DNA from: Ardenticatenaceae bacterium
Lineage (GTDB): Bacteria > Chloroflexota > Anaerolineae > Promineifilales > Promineifilaceae
Length of the DNA: 64,000 nt
NCBI GenBank assembly: GCA_020634495.1
Contig: JACKBR010000003.1
Coordinates: 62,001 to 126,000, forward strand
Reading direction: 5' to 3'
Shown: positions 17,365 to 25,710 of the stretch, one piece after another
Layout of the letters: the number at the start of each line of letters is the position of its first letter
Position numbering within the stretch: the stretch's first letter is position 1
Program-made: the position numbers and the translations under genes
The notes under the pieces: generated by a model
The model's database searches: none
Told to the model about the DNA's origin: nothing
What the model saw: the letters and a program-made list of their open reading frames with translations, nothing else

Positions 17365-20300
17365 ATGGCGCAGCTCACCCTTTCCTTTTTAGGTACATTT
17401 CAGGTTCATTTAGCTGGCGAACCAATTACCAAATTTCGCTCGGCCAACGTGCAGGGGCTGTTGGTGTATTTGGCTTTGCAGCCAGGGCGTGCTGTTTCTC
17501 GTGATGTGTTGGCCGCGCTGTTTTGGCCCGATGAGCCAGACAGCATTGCCCGCACCAATTTTCGGCAGACGCTCTACCAGTTGCGTAAGTTATTGGCGGC
17601 GGGGGAGGATGGGGAACGGCCGTTTCTCATCGCCACTCGTCAAAACGTCCAATTTAACCCAGACAGCGACCACCAGTGCGACGTGACTGCTTTTTTGCAG
17701 GCGCTCAAGCTGGGGGATTTGGCAACGGCCGTTGGCTTGCCAGATGGCCATTACCAGGGTGAACTGCTGCCCGGCTTTACCTGCGATAGCCTGGATTTTG
17801 AAGATTGGTTGCGGCGCGAACGAGAAAGGCTGCACGGGCTGGCGCTCGATGCTTTGCAGCAGCGTACAGAATGGCTCCTCAGCAGCGGCAGCTACACCGA
17901 AGCCAAGGCCATGGCGCAGCGCCAGCTGGCCTTGGAGCCGTGGCGCGAATTGGCCTTTCGCCAGCTGATGTTGGGGTTGGCGGCGGCAGGAGACCGGCAG
18001 GCGGCTCTGGCCCAATTTGAAGCGTGCCAGGAGGTGTTGTTGGCGGAGTTGGCTGCCCAGCCGGAGCCAGAAACCGTTGCTCTGGCCGAGCAGATTGCCG
18101 CTGGGGAAGTGGTTCAGCTGCGCCCACGCCCCCGCCACAACCTTATTGCGCCGGTAACGCCGTACTTTGGCCGTGAAGCGGATTTAGCAGCGGTGCGCAG
18201 CTGCATCACCGACCAGGCTCACCGGCTGGTGACGCTGATTGGGGAAGGCGGTTTGGGCAAGTCCCGGCTGGCGCTGGAGGTGGCCTGGCAGCTCCGTGAC
18301 CAATTTGCCGATGGCGTTTGGTTTGTGCCGTTGGCCGGGCTTGAAACCAAGCCTGCGGCAGGTTCCGCGAAGGATGAGCAACCGGGGAGAAACTTCCCGC
18401 AGGTTGGTGAATTGCAGGACGCTATTGCTACGGCCGTTTCCCAGGCGCTCGATCATCCGTTGGCAGGGCAGCAGTCGCCGCGTGACCAGCTGCTGGCTTT
18501 GCTGCGCCAGCGGCAAACGCTGCTGGTGCTGGACAATTTTGAGCATTTGCTGGCTGGCGCGGATCTGGTGCTGGATGTGTTGCAGCACGCGCCTGGCGTT
18601 TGCATCATTTGCACCTCGCGGGAGCCGCTGAACTTCCAGGCGGAGTGGGTGCTGCCGCTGGAACGGCTGCCTTTGCCGCCCATCGCCGATCCATTTTTGA
18701 ACACAACGGCCGTTCCCCAAGACCCCAGCACTTTTCCCGCCATTCAGCTTTTGGTGGATAGGGCACAGCGGGCAGACGGCCGTTTTCAGCTCACAGATGA
18801 CAACGCGGCCGACATTGTTACCCTGTGCCGCTTGCTGACTGGCTTGCCGCTGGCCCTGGAGCTGGCTGCCGCTGCTCTGCGTCACCAAACGCCCGCGCAG
18901 CTCTGCGCTGCCCTGCAAGGCTCCATCGGCACGCTGGCGACCCGGCGGCGCGACATTCCGCCGCGCCATCGCTCCATGCGCGCCGTCTTCGACAGTTCTT
19001 GGGCGCTGCTCACGCCAGCGGCGCAGGCGCAGTTAGCCAGCCTGTCCGTCTTTTTGGGGCCGTTTAGCGTGCGGGCGGCGGAGGCTGTGACCCAGGCAAC
19101 CCTGCCCCAGCTGCAAACTTTGCAGGAAAAATCCTTGCTGCAACGGCCGGGTGAGCGATTTGTTTTTCATACCCTGCTGCGCCAATTTGCTGCGGAAAAG
19201 CTGGCCGAATTTCCCCAAAGGGAAACGGCCGTTGGGCAGCACAGTCATTATTATTTGCAGGCGGTGGCTGACCTGGGCGAGGCGCTGAACGGCGAAATGC
19301 CCCATCTGGCGGTGCAGCGCATTGCCGGGGCGTGGGAAAATGTGAAGGGGGCGTGGGAAACGGCCGTGTCTCGCCAGGATTTCCCCCCCATTTTGGCTGC
19401 CCTGGTGCCCCTCTCCGACTTTTGCCAGATTCGTGGGCTGTACCGCGAGGGGCTGCGGCTGTTGGGTCAGGCAGCAGTTCGTTTGCGTGATGCACGCCAT
19501 TTCGAGAGTTTGGCGGAGGTGTTGACCCAGCAAGCGGCCCTGCACGTCCGCCTTGCCGACTATCCTCAAGCGGTAGAAACAATTGAAGCAGCGCTGCCGC
19601 TGACAGCCAGCGAGTGGGTGATCGCCCGACTAAATATTACCTGGGGTGAAGTTTTATGGCGGCAGGGAAACCTGGGAGAAGCCGAAAAAAAGATAGAAAA
19701 TGGCTTGAGGCTGGCCAAAGCAGGAGATTCACTGTCCTTAATCGGCATTGCAACTTTTCATATGGGCGTTGTTAATGATTTGCAGGGAAATCTTGACGCC
19801 TCTTTGGCGATTCTTCAAGACGCGCTTGATATTTGGCGGCAGCTGAATAACCGGCGCTGGCAGGGTTTTACCTTAAATAGCATCGGCGGTGTCGCCAGGC
19901 GATTATCGTACCTGGATCAGGCTCACGCTGCTTTGGCGGAAGCTTTGCTGATTAGCAGGGCAAATAAAGATAGCCAGGGGCAGGCCACAACTCTCAATAA
20001 TTTGAGTATGTTGGCCACGATGCAAGGAAATTTTCAGGCGGCCAGGGAACGTTTACTGGAAGCGCTTGCCCTGGCCGAGGCCATTAGTGACCGGAGTATT
20101 CAAGCCTTTTTGCACCACAATTTGGCCTGGAATGCCAAACGGGCAGGCTGGTTAACGGAGGCGCGAAATTTTGCTGAAAGGGCGGTTGAGCTGCGCCGGA
20201 TGGTTGGTGATAAGGGGGGAGAGGGGATGGCATTGCGTCTGTCTGGCGATATTGCAGCGGAAAACGGCCGTGTTGAGGCAGCAACAGAATTTTACCAGGC

Positions 20301-20403
20301 TGCTTTGCTGTTAAGCCAGCAAGCCGGGGATCGATTCAATGAGCAAAAGGCCAGTGAGGCGTTGCACCAGTTGAAATCGGGGCACAAAAAAAACCAGGAG
20401 TGA
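17365..20403 (+). CDS. BTAD (SARP-like) regulator with NB-ARC ATPase and TPR
   Basis: 1012 aa AfsR/SARP-class transcription factor. Residues 1-95 look like a winged-helix OmpR-type DNA-binding domain (LTLSFLGTFQVHLAGEPI to QTLYQLRKLL). Residues about 100-245 form the BTAD helical domain (FYQGELLPGF-like YQGELLPGFTCDSLDFEDWL). Residues about 255-600 are a STAND ATPase with Walker A GEGGLGKSR and Walker B LLVLDNFEHLL. From about 690 to the end are TPR repeats. Such proteins act as ligand-gated activators. The partner site may be the E1-E5 heptamer repeats nearby. It ends in a shared terminator facing ORF B. Confidence 0.93.
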   Translation: MAQLTLSFLGTFQVHLAGEPITKFRSANVQGLLVYLALQPGRAVSRDVLAALFWPDEPDSIARTNFRQTLYQLRKLLAAGEDGERPFLIATRQNVQFNPDSDHQCDVTAFLQALKLGDLATAVGLPDGHYQGELLPGFTCDSLDFEDWLRRERERLHGLALDALQQRTEWLLSSGSYTEAKAMAQRQLALEPWRELAFRQLMLGLAAAGDRQAALAQFEACQEVLLAELAAQPEPETVALAEQIAAGEVVQLRPRPRHNLIAPVTPYFGREADLAAVRSCITDQAHRLVTLIGEGGLGKSRLALEVAWQLRDQFADGVWFVPLAGLETKPAAGSAKDEQPGRNFPQVGELQDAIATAVSQALDHPLAGQQSPRDQLLALLRQRQTLLVLDNFEHLLAGADLVLDVLQHAPGVCIICTSREPLNFQAEWVLPLERLPLPPIADPFLNTTAVPQDPSTFPAIQLLVDRAQRADGRFQLTDDNAADIVTLCRLLTGLPLALELAAAALRHQTPAQLCAALQGSIGTLATRRRDIPPRHRSMRAVFDSSWALLTPAAQAQLASLSVFLGPFSVRAAEAVTQATLPQLQTLQEKSLLQRPGERFVFHTLLRQFAAEKLAEFPQRETAVGQHSHYYLQAVADLGEALNGEMPHLAVQRIAGAWENVKGAWETAVSRQDFPPILAALVPLSDFCQIRGLYREGLRLLGQAAVRLRDARHFESLAEVLTQQAALHVRLADYPQAVETIEAALPLTASEWVIARLNITWGEVLWRQGNLGEAEKKIENGLRLAKAGDSLSLIGIATFHMGVVNDLQGNLDASLAILQDALDIWRQLNNRRWQGFTLNSIGGVARRLSYLDQAHAALAEALLISRANKDSQGQATTLNNLSMLATMQGNFQAARERLLEALALAEAISDRSIQAFLHHNLAWNAKRAGWLTEARNFAERAVELRRMVGDKGGEGMALRLSGDIAAENGRVEAATEFYQAALLLSQQAGDRFNEQKASEALHQLKSGHKKNQE

Positions 20404-20425
20404 ATTTCACATCTACTCCTGGTTT
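20391..20425. terminator. Bidirectional terminator between regulator 1 and ORF B
   Basis: AAACCAGGAGT (20391-20401) pairs with ACTCCTGGTTT (20415-20425), flanked by A-rich and T-rich runs. It overlaps the last codons of the regulator and lies 32 nt past the ORF B stop, so it serves both convergent genes. Confidence 0.8.
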
Positions 20426-20456
20426 ATTAGGTTTGTATTTTGTGGAATTTTTAACG

Positions 20457-20579
20457 TTAACCGCCACAGTGCCCTGTGGCTCCGCCATCACACAGTAGGC
20501 TGCCAATTGCGATGAGTGGCCTGATGAAATAAACGGCTTGCGACAAAAATAGAACACCCGAAATTGCGATACTAAACAT
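20457..20579 (-). CDS. Small hydrophobic peptide with Cys/Gly tail, 40 aa (ORF B)
   Basis: An excellent ribosome site (AAAGGAGAT, 7 nt spacing) precedes ATG 20579. The 40-residue product begins MFSIAISGVLFLSQ, is hydrophobic through residue about 29, and ends in a small polar tail, CDGGATGHCGG, with two Cys and six Gly. This looks like a leader or membrane helix followed by a short core, as in secreted signalling or modified peptides. It sits alone between a terminator and promoter site E2. I know of no family. No maturation enzyme or peptide exporter is recognisable beside it, apart from the AEC transporter gene across the promoter. Confidence 0.55.
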   Translation of the reverse strand: MFSIAISGVLFLSQAVYFIRPLIAIGSLLCDGGATGHCGG

Positions 20580-20613
20580 TTTGAAATCTCCTTTACGAAC
20601 TGATTGTTCCGTT

Positions 20614-20634
20614 ACAAGTTGTGTACAAGTTGTG
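20614..20634. repeat. 11 bp tandem repeat in the ORF B leader
   Basis: ACAAGTTGTG occurs at 20614-20623 and again at 20625-20634, an 11 bp period. Each copy is itself near-palindromic (ACAA..TTGT). It lies between the E2 promoter and ORF B and may be an operator. Confidence 0.5.
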
Positions 20635-20670
20635 GGGTCCGGCCGGGTGTCCCGTTGCTAAGTTGTGGGC

Positions 20671-20736
20671 AGAATAGCGAACGGCCGTCTTCAGTTCGTC
20701 GGCAGATTTGGGGCGTAGCGTCAGCAGATCGTCAGC
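20671..20736 (-). promoter_or_regulatory. SARP-like promoter site E2, four phased heptamers
   Basis: On the minus strand, heptamers GCTGACG, GCTGACG, GCCGACG and GAAGACG end at 20730, 20719, 20697 and 20686. Spacings are 11, 22 and 11 bp, so all lie on one helix face. The last is 9 nt from -10 TATTCT (20676-20671). It drives ORF B. The upstream pair (CGTCAGC twice on the plus strand) also lies 14 nt before the AEC -10. Confidence 0.65.
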
Positions 20737-20750
20737 AGGGGAGAGTGGGG

Positions 20751-20756
20751 TACAAT
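20751..20756 (+). promoter_or_regulatory. -10 box, probably leaderless AEC transporter promoter
   Basis: TACAAT ends 8 nt before ATG 20765. There is no Shine-Dalgarno sequence, only CCGCCCCC. The repeat CGTCAGC at 20719 and 20730 lies just upstream. Confidence 0.5.
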
Positions 20757-20764
20757 CCGCCCCC

Positions 20765-21673
20765 ATGATTGCTCAATTAGCCGAAATATTTTTCAATGTC
20801 ATTACCCCGGTGTTTGCTCTGGTGATCATTGGTTACGTGGCTGGCCCCCGGCTGGGGCTGAATGCTCGCACCCTGTCTCGCTTCGCCTATTTCATCCTCA
20901 TTCCCTGCTTTGTGTTTAACATCATTGCCACGGCCGAATTTGATCTGGCCGTGGCTGGGAAAATGGTTCTTTTTATTTGGGTGGTGGAGCTGGCCTGTGC
21001 CGGACTGGGCTTTGCCGTGGCCAAAATCTTGCGGCGCAGCGCTCAAATGACGGCCGCTTACGTGCTCATCGCCACCTTTGGCAACGTGGGCAACTTTGGT
21101 CTGCCGCTCATCGAGTTTCGCCTGGGGCCAGAGGCGCTGCTGCCAGCCACGATTTACTTTTTGGCCATCGTGGTGATTGCTTTTGTGATTGGGGTTGGGG
21201 TGGCCAGCTTTGCCAAGGGGGGCAGCCTGGCGGCGATGACGGCCGTTCTAAAAACGCCCGCCCTCATGGCCATGGTGCCTGCCGTGCTGGTAAACGTGGC
21301 CAACATCACGCCGCCGCTGCTAGTCAGCCGCACAACCGGGCTGCTGGCCGGGGCCATGGTGCCCACCATGCTGGTAGCCCTCGGCGTGCAGCTGTCTGAA
21401 GTGAAGCAAATTCGCTTGAGCCGGGACGTATGGTTTGCCAGCGGGGTGCGCCTGCTGGGCGGCGCGGCGCTCAGTTTGTTGATTGTGGTTCCGTTTGGCT
21501 TAAGCGGGGTTGAACGGGGGGCGGGGGTTTTTCAGGCGGCCATGCCTACGGCCGTTCTCGCGTCTATCATTGCCCTGGAGCATGACCTGCTGCCTGATTT
21601 TGTGACAACGGCCGTTCTTTTTTCCACCATTGCCAGCGTTGTGACCCTGACGCTGCTGCTGGCTTTCGTGTAG
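20765..21673 (+). CDS. AEC family transporter (auxin efflux carrier type)
   Basis: 302 aa, about ten hydrophobic segments in two five-helix halves separated near residue 160, as in AEC/BASS-fold permeases. Motifs include FFNVITPVFALVIIGYVAG at the start, TFGNVGNFGLPLI in the first half and AMVPTMLVALGVQL in the second. Family members export organic acids or small signalling molecules. The start at 20765 is chosen over 20708 because the TACAAT box lies between them and the remaining N-terminus matches the family. It is placed between two BTAD regulators and downstream of phased heptamers, so it may belong to their regulon. Confidence 0.88.
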   Translation: MIAQLAEIFFNVITPVFALVIIGYVAGPRLGLNARTLSRFAYFILIPCFVFNIIATAEFDLAVAGKMVLFIWVVELACAGLGFAVAKILRRSAQMTAAYVLIATFGNVGNFGLPLIEFRLGPEALLPATIYFLAIVVIAFVIGVGVASFAKGGSLAAMTAVLKTPALMAMVPAVLVNVANITPPLLVSRTTGLLAGAMVPTMLVALGVQLSEVKQIRLSRDVWFASGVRLLGGAALSLLIVVPFGLSGVERGAGVFQAAMPTAVLASIIALEHDLLPDFVTTAVLFSTIASVVTLTLLLAFV

Positions 21674-21694
21674 ATAAGCCTGGAGATTGGCCGG

Positions 21695-21775
21695 GCGTTT
21701 ACCAAAGTCATTTTGACTCACGCAAAGACGCAAAGGTTAACACCTGGAATCTTTGTGCCTTCGCGTGATACTTTC
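21695..21775. repeat. CGCAAAGACGCAAAGG repeat (family R2), copy a
   Basis: TTTACCAAAGTCATTTTGAC leads into ACGCAAAGACGCAAAGG, GTTAACACCTGGAA, then CTTTGTGCCTTCGCGTG, which is an imperfect inverted repeat. The same order of words recurs at 28625-28705. It lies between the AEC gene and regulator 2. Confidence 0.7.
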
Positions 21776-21845
21776 TTATGAATGGCTACTTTGGTAAAAG
21801 CGTAGTAAATTGGCTGCGCTTGTCGTCAAAACGGGCTGCATTGCG

Positions 21846-21851
21846 TAAAAT
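21846..21851 (+). promoter_or_regulatory. -10 box, probably leaderless promoter of BTAD regulator 2
   Basis: TAAAAT ends 5 nt before ATG 21857, with no Shine-Dalgarno sequence. Confidence 0.45.
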
Positions 21852-21856
21852 GGCCC

Positions 21857-24800
21857 ATGTCCCGGCTAGAAGTTACTTTTTTTGGCACATTTCAGGTGAA
21901 ACTTGGCGATTTCCCTATTGCCAATTTCCGGTCTGTTAACACGCAGGGGCTGCTGATTTACCTGATGCTGCAAGCGGAACGGCCGTTTCCCCGCGACACC
22001 TTAGCCACCCTCTTCTGGCCCGACATGCCCGACAGCGCCGCCAAAAAAAATCTACGCCAAACCCTCTACCAGCTCCGCCAACTTCTCAACGAGGGGGAAG
22101 CCACAGAGGGCACAGAGAACAAAGAGGGATTGGATGGTTTGAAACCAATCTCAAAAACCTCTGTGGACTCTGTGGCCAAAAAGCCGTTTTTGCTTGTCAG
22201 TCGCCAAACTATTCAGTGGAACCCGGACAGCGATTATTTGCTGGATGTGCAGGCGTTTTTGGCGGCCCTGGCTCATGGTGATTTGGCAACGGCCGTTGGC
22301 CATCCTAGTGGCTTCTACCAGGGCGAACTGTTGCCCGGCTTCACCTGCGACAGCCTGGAATTTGAGAACTGGCTGCGCCAGGAGCGTGAACGTCTGCACC
22401 GTCTGGCGCTGGCAGCGTTGAACGATCTGACCGAGCGGCACCTTACCCAGGCCGAGTTTGGCGCGGCAGAAGCGGCCGCACGCCGCCAACTGGCCCTGGA
22501 GCCGTGGCGCGAATCGGCCCATCGCCAACTCATGCGGATTTTAGCTCTGGCGGGTGACCGCAGTGCGGCCCTAGCCCAGTTTGAGCTGTGCCAGCAGGTG
22601 CTGGACGAGGAACTGGGCGCGCCACCCGACCGCGAAACGATTAATCTGGCAGCCCAAATCGAAGCCGGTGCCTTTGGGCGAGATGATGCGGCATTGATTG
22701 CCGGGCAGTATGAAATGGGCGCACAGATTGGCCAGGGGGCGATGGGCACCGTTTATCGCGGTCGCCATAGCCTGACAGGGCAGCCGGTGGCCATCAAACT
22801 GCTGGATCGCAGCCGGGTGGCGAGCAATCCAGAATTGGTGGAACGCTTCCGGCGCGAAGGGGAAGCGCTGCGCCAGCTGGCCCATCCCAACATTGTGCAG
22901 CTTCTGGGCACCGATGAAAAAGAGGGCCATCATTATTTGGTGATGGAGCTGGTTGAGGGGGGCGATTTGTTCCAATTGATGCAAAAGCAGCCCCGTTTGC
23001 CGCTGCCAGACGTCTTGTCGATTGCTCTGGATTTGAGCGACGCACTCACCCGCGCCCATCGCCTGAGCATTTTGCACCGGGACATTAAGCCCGCCAACGT
23101 GCTTTTGGCTGAAAACGGCCGTCCCAAGCTCACCGATTTTGGCATTGCCCGGCTGGGCGAAGAGTCTACCTTGACTCAGCATGGTGCGGTGCTGGGCACG
23201 GTGTCTTACCTCAGCCCGGAAGCGTGCCAGGGCGAGCCTGTGGATGAGCGGGCGGATATTTGGGCGTTTGGTTTGCTGCTGTATGAGATGCTGGCGGGGG
23301 AACGGCCGTTTGCCAAACCCACCTCAGCCGCCACCCTCATGGCCATCTTGCAAGAACCTGCGCCAGACATCCGCGCCATTCGCCACGATTTGCCCCCGGC
23401 GCTGGCCGATTTGCTGGCCCACATGTTGGTGAAGGATAAAAACGCCCGCATCGGCTCTGTGCGGCTGGTAGGGGCGGCCCTGGAAGCCATCATGAAAGGC
23501 GTGCAGGCGGGAACCGCTGATGAGATTGTTCTGCAACTGCCGCTAGCCACGCCCAATTATGCTGCGCCTGCGCCAGGGCCAGCCGCGCCATCTGGCCCCT
23601 TCCAGGCTCCCAACGCGCCACCCCATTTTGTGGGGCGGGCGGTGGCCCTGGCCGAACTGGTCGATTTGCTTAAGCGGGAGCAGGTTGTGGCCCTTGTGGG
23701 CATGGGCGGCATTGGCAAAACGTCGCTGGCGGCGGCGGTGGCCGGGCAGCTGCGTACCCATTTTGCCGACGGGGTGCTGTGGGCCAATACGCACACTAGC
23801 GAGCCAAGCAACATTTTGGAGCTGTGGGGTCGGGCTTATGATCATGATTTTAGTGGATTGACGGATTTAGCCAGCCGGGAAACGGCCGTGCGCAGCCTGT
23901 TGGTGGATAAACAAGCCCTGCTGGTTCTGGACAATGTAGATGACGCGGCCGAAGCGCGTCCGCTGCTGCTGCATGGTTCTCGTGGCGCGGCGCTGCTCAC
24001 CACGCGCAATTTGGACATTGCCTCGGCGCTGAATGCCCATGCCTTCGTGGTGCCAGAACTTTCGGCGGAGAGCAGCGTGGCCTTGCTGGTTGAGGTGCTG
24101 GGCGAGGCGCGGGTGTTAGATGACCCAAATGAAGCGGCGGCTGCTGAGCAAATCGGTGACCTGCTGCATCATTTGCCTCTGGCGGTGGAGATTGCGGCCC
24201 AGCGGTTAAAGTCCCGCGCCCGCATGACGCTGGCGGCGATGGCTCGCCGCTTGCAGGACGAGCAGCAGCGGCTGGGTCTGGCCATTAGCGATTCGGCGGT
24301 GCGGGCTTCGTTTGAGGTGAGCTGGGAGGCGCTGGATGAGGAATTGCAAACGCTTTTTGCCCAGATTGCCGTGTTTGGCGGACGGCCGTTCACCGTTGAA
24401 GCCCTTGCCGCTGTGGCCGACTGGAACATCTACCTGGCAGAAGATGATCTCTACACATTGACCACGCTCTCGCTGGTGCAAGAAGTGGGCCAAACGCGCT
24501 ACAAGCAGCATCCGCTGCTGGCCGATTTTGCCGCCGAAAAGCTGGGGGACAATGATGAAGCAAACGGCCGTATGGCTCGCTACTACCTCAAATTTGCCCA
24601 GGAAAACCAGGAAATTTTCGAGGCGCTTGATCCGGAGTGGGAGAATTTGCTGGCGGCTGTTCAGGTTGCCCACCAGGAGCGGGCGTGGCAGTTGGTTTTG
24701 GATTTGACGGCAGCGCTGGGCAGGAGCTGGTTTAGGTACGGCCGTTATCACGATGCAAACACGGCTTATGCCTTGGCAGAAACGGCCGCACAAAAGCTGG

Positions 24801-25690
24801 ACTCTGACGAAGACCTGGCCCACATCCTGCTCAATTGGGCCGAGGTAGGTATTGAGCAAAGTAATTATGATGACGCCTGGGGATGGTTGGAAACGGCCGT
24901 AAACATTTACTATCGACTCGAAGATGGTACCGGAATCGCTAAATCGTGCTATTTTCAAGGCTGTATTTTATTCGATCAGGGCCACTATCCAGACGCTGAA
25001 CGGGAACTGCAACAAAGCATTGCTTTTGCCAGTCAGACCAATGAAAAAGAAGTAGAAGCTAATGCCACAGAGCAGCTAGCTAGAGTTTATTTTGAATTAG
25101 ATGACAACACAGATCGGGCCAGGCAGGTTGCCGAACAGGCCATGGAAATGCACCAAACCATTGAGAATCAATTTGGGCAGACCAAGATGCACAGATTATT
25201 GTCCAATATTGAAATTCGAAATGGGAACCTGGATCAGGCTAAAAAACAGGCAGCGAGAGCCAAAGAAATAAGCAGTCGCATTCAAGACCCTGTGGAAGAA
25301 GGGCTGGCAAACTATTTATTGGTTGGCATTTATAGTATGCAAGAAGCGTACGAAAAAGCAGATTTGTTGGCTGAAGAAAGCCTTGATGTTTTTCGGCGGC
25401 GCGGCAATAAACGGTATGAAGCAATGGTGCTGAATGAAATCAGCCTGAATTATTTGGCCTTGGGAAATCCCGAAAAATCGCTAGAAATTACCCAACAAAC
25501 CTTGCAAATCTTCCGCCAAATTGAAGAGCGGCTGGGCTATGCCTACGCCATGAGGCATTTAGGCGACATTTACAGAAAGCTTGGCCAGCCGCAGCAAAGC
25601 TTAAAAGCCTGGCAGGAAGCTAAACAAATCGCTGAATTTTTGAACCATAGCCATTTATTAGGCCAGCTTGAAAACCGGTTAGGTGCATAG
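21857..25690 (+). CDS. BTAD regulator fused to Ser/Thr kinase, NB-ARC and TPR
   Basis: 1277 aa, four modules in one chain. DNA-binding plus BTAD domains cover residues 1-275 and closely resemble regulator 1 (YQGELLPGFTCDSLEFENWL). A Hanks-type kinase covers about 285-545, with glycine loop IGQGAMGTVYRG, VAIK lysine, HRDIKPANVLL catalytic loop and DFG. It looks catalytically complete. An NB-ARC ATPase follows (GMGGIGKTS, LLVLDNVDD), then a TPR region from about 900. Residues about 82-116 are an extra acidic/basic stretch absent from regulator 1, encoded by an R1 repeat inserted in frame. The fusion suggests a phosphorylation- and ligand-controlled activator. Confidence 0.93.
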   Translation: MSRLEVTFFGTFQVKLGDFPIANFRSVNTQGLLIYLMLQAERPFPRDTLATLFWPDMPDSAAKKNLRQTLYQLRQLLNEGEATEGTENKEGLDGLKPISKTSVDSVAKKPFLLVSRQTIQWNPDSDYLLDVQAFLAALAHGDLATAVGHPSGFYQGELLPGFTCDSLEFENWLRQERERLHRLALAALNDLTERHLTQAEFGAAEAAARRQLALEPWRESAHRQLMRILALAGDRSAALAQFELCQQVLDEELGAPPDRETINLAAQIEAGAFGRDDAALIAGQYEMGAQIGQGAMGTVYRGRHSLTGQPVAIKLLDRSRVASNPELVERFRREGEALRQLAHPNIVQLLGTDEKEGHHYLVMELVEGGDLFQLMQKQPRLPLPDVLSIALDLSDALTRAHRLSILHRDIKPANVLLAENGRPKLTDFGIARLGEESTLTQHGAVLGTVSYLSPEACQGEPVDERADIWAFGLLLYEMLAGERPFAKPTSAATLMAILQEPAPDIRAIRHDLPPALADLLAHMLVKDKNARIGSVRLVGAALEAIMKGVQAGTADEIVLQLPLATPNYAAPAPGPAAPSGPFQAPNAPPHFVGRAVALAELVDLLKREQVVALVGMGGIGKTSLAAAVAGQLRTHFADGVLWANTHTSEPSNILELWGRAYDHDFSGLTDLASRETAVRSLLVDKQALLVLDNVDDAAEARPLLLHGSRGAALLTTRNLDIASALNAHAFVVPELSAESSVALLVEVLGEARVLDDPNEAAAAEQIGDLLHHLPLAVEIAAQRLKSRARMTLAAMARRLQDEQQRLGLAISDSAVRASFEVSWEALDEELQTLFAQIAVFGGRPFTVEALAAVADWNIYLAEDDLYTLTTLSLVQEVGQTRYKQHPLLADFAAEKLGDNDEANGRMARYYLKFAQENQEIFEALDPEWENLLAAVQVAHQERAWQLVLDLTAALGRSWFRYGRYHDANTAYALAETAAQKLDSDEDLAHILLNWAEVGIEQSNYDDAWGWLETAVNIYYRLEDGTGIAKSCYFQGCILFDQGHYPDAERELQQSIAFASQTNEKEVEANATEQLARVYFELDDNTDRARQVAEQAMEMHQTIENQFGQTKMHRLLSNIEIRNGNLDQAKKQAARAKEISSRIQDPVEEGLANYLLVGIYSMQEAYEKADLLAEESLDVFRRRGNKRYEAMVLNEISLNYLALGNPEKSLEITQQTLQIFRQIEERLGYAYAMRHLGDIYRKLGQPQQSLKAWQEAKQIAEFLNHSHLLGQLENRLGA
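22100..22176. repeat. CACAGAG palindromic repeat (family R1), in-frame copy inside regulator 2
   Basis: GCCACAGAGGGCACAGAG and CTCTGTGGACTCTGTGGC are inverted ends 77 bp apart, inside the coding sequence between codons 82 and 107. Regulator 1 has no such segment at the matching place. The frame remains open through the repeat. Confidence 0.75.
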
Positions 25691-25710
25691 ATTGGGTTAA
25701 TTCACTGCCT

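Noticed and set aside
22100..22176. A frameshift or two separate genes in regulator 2 at the repeat
   Set aside because: The frame stays open across the repeat, and BTAD sequence matching regulator 1 continues on the other side.
17365..25690. BTAD regulators as markers of a polyketide or peptide antibiotic cluster
   Set aside because: No synthase, thioesterase, carrier protein or tailoring set is within reach. BTAD-NB-ARC-TPR proteins are also common outside such clusters.
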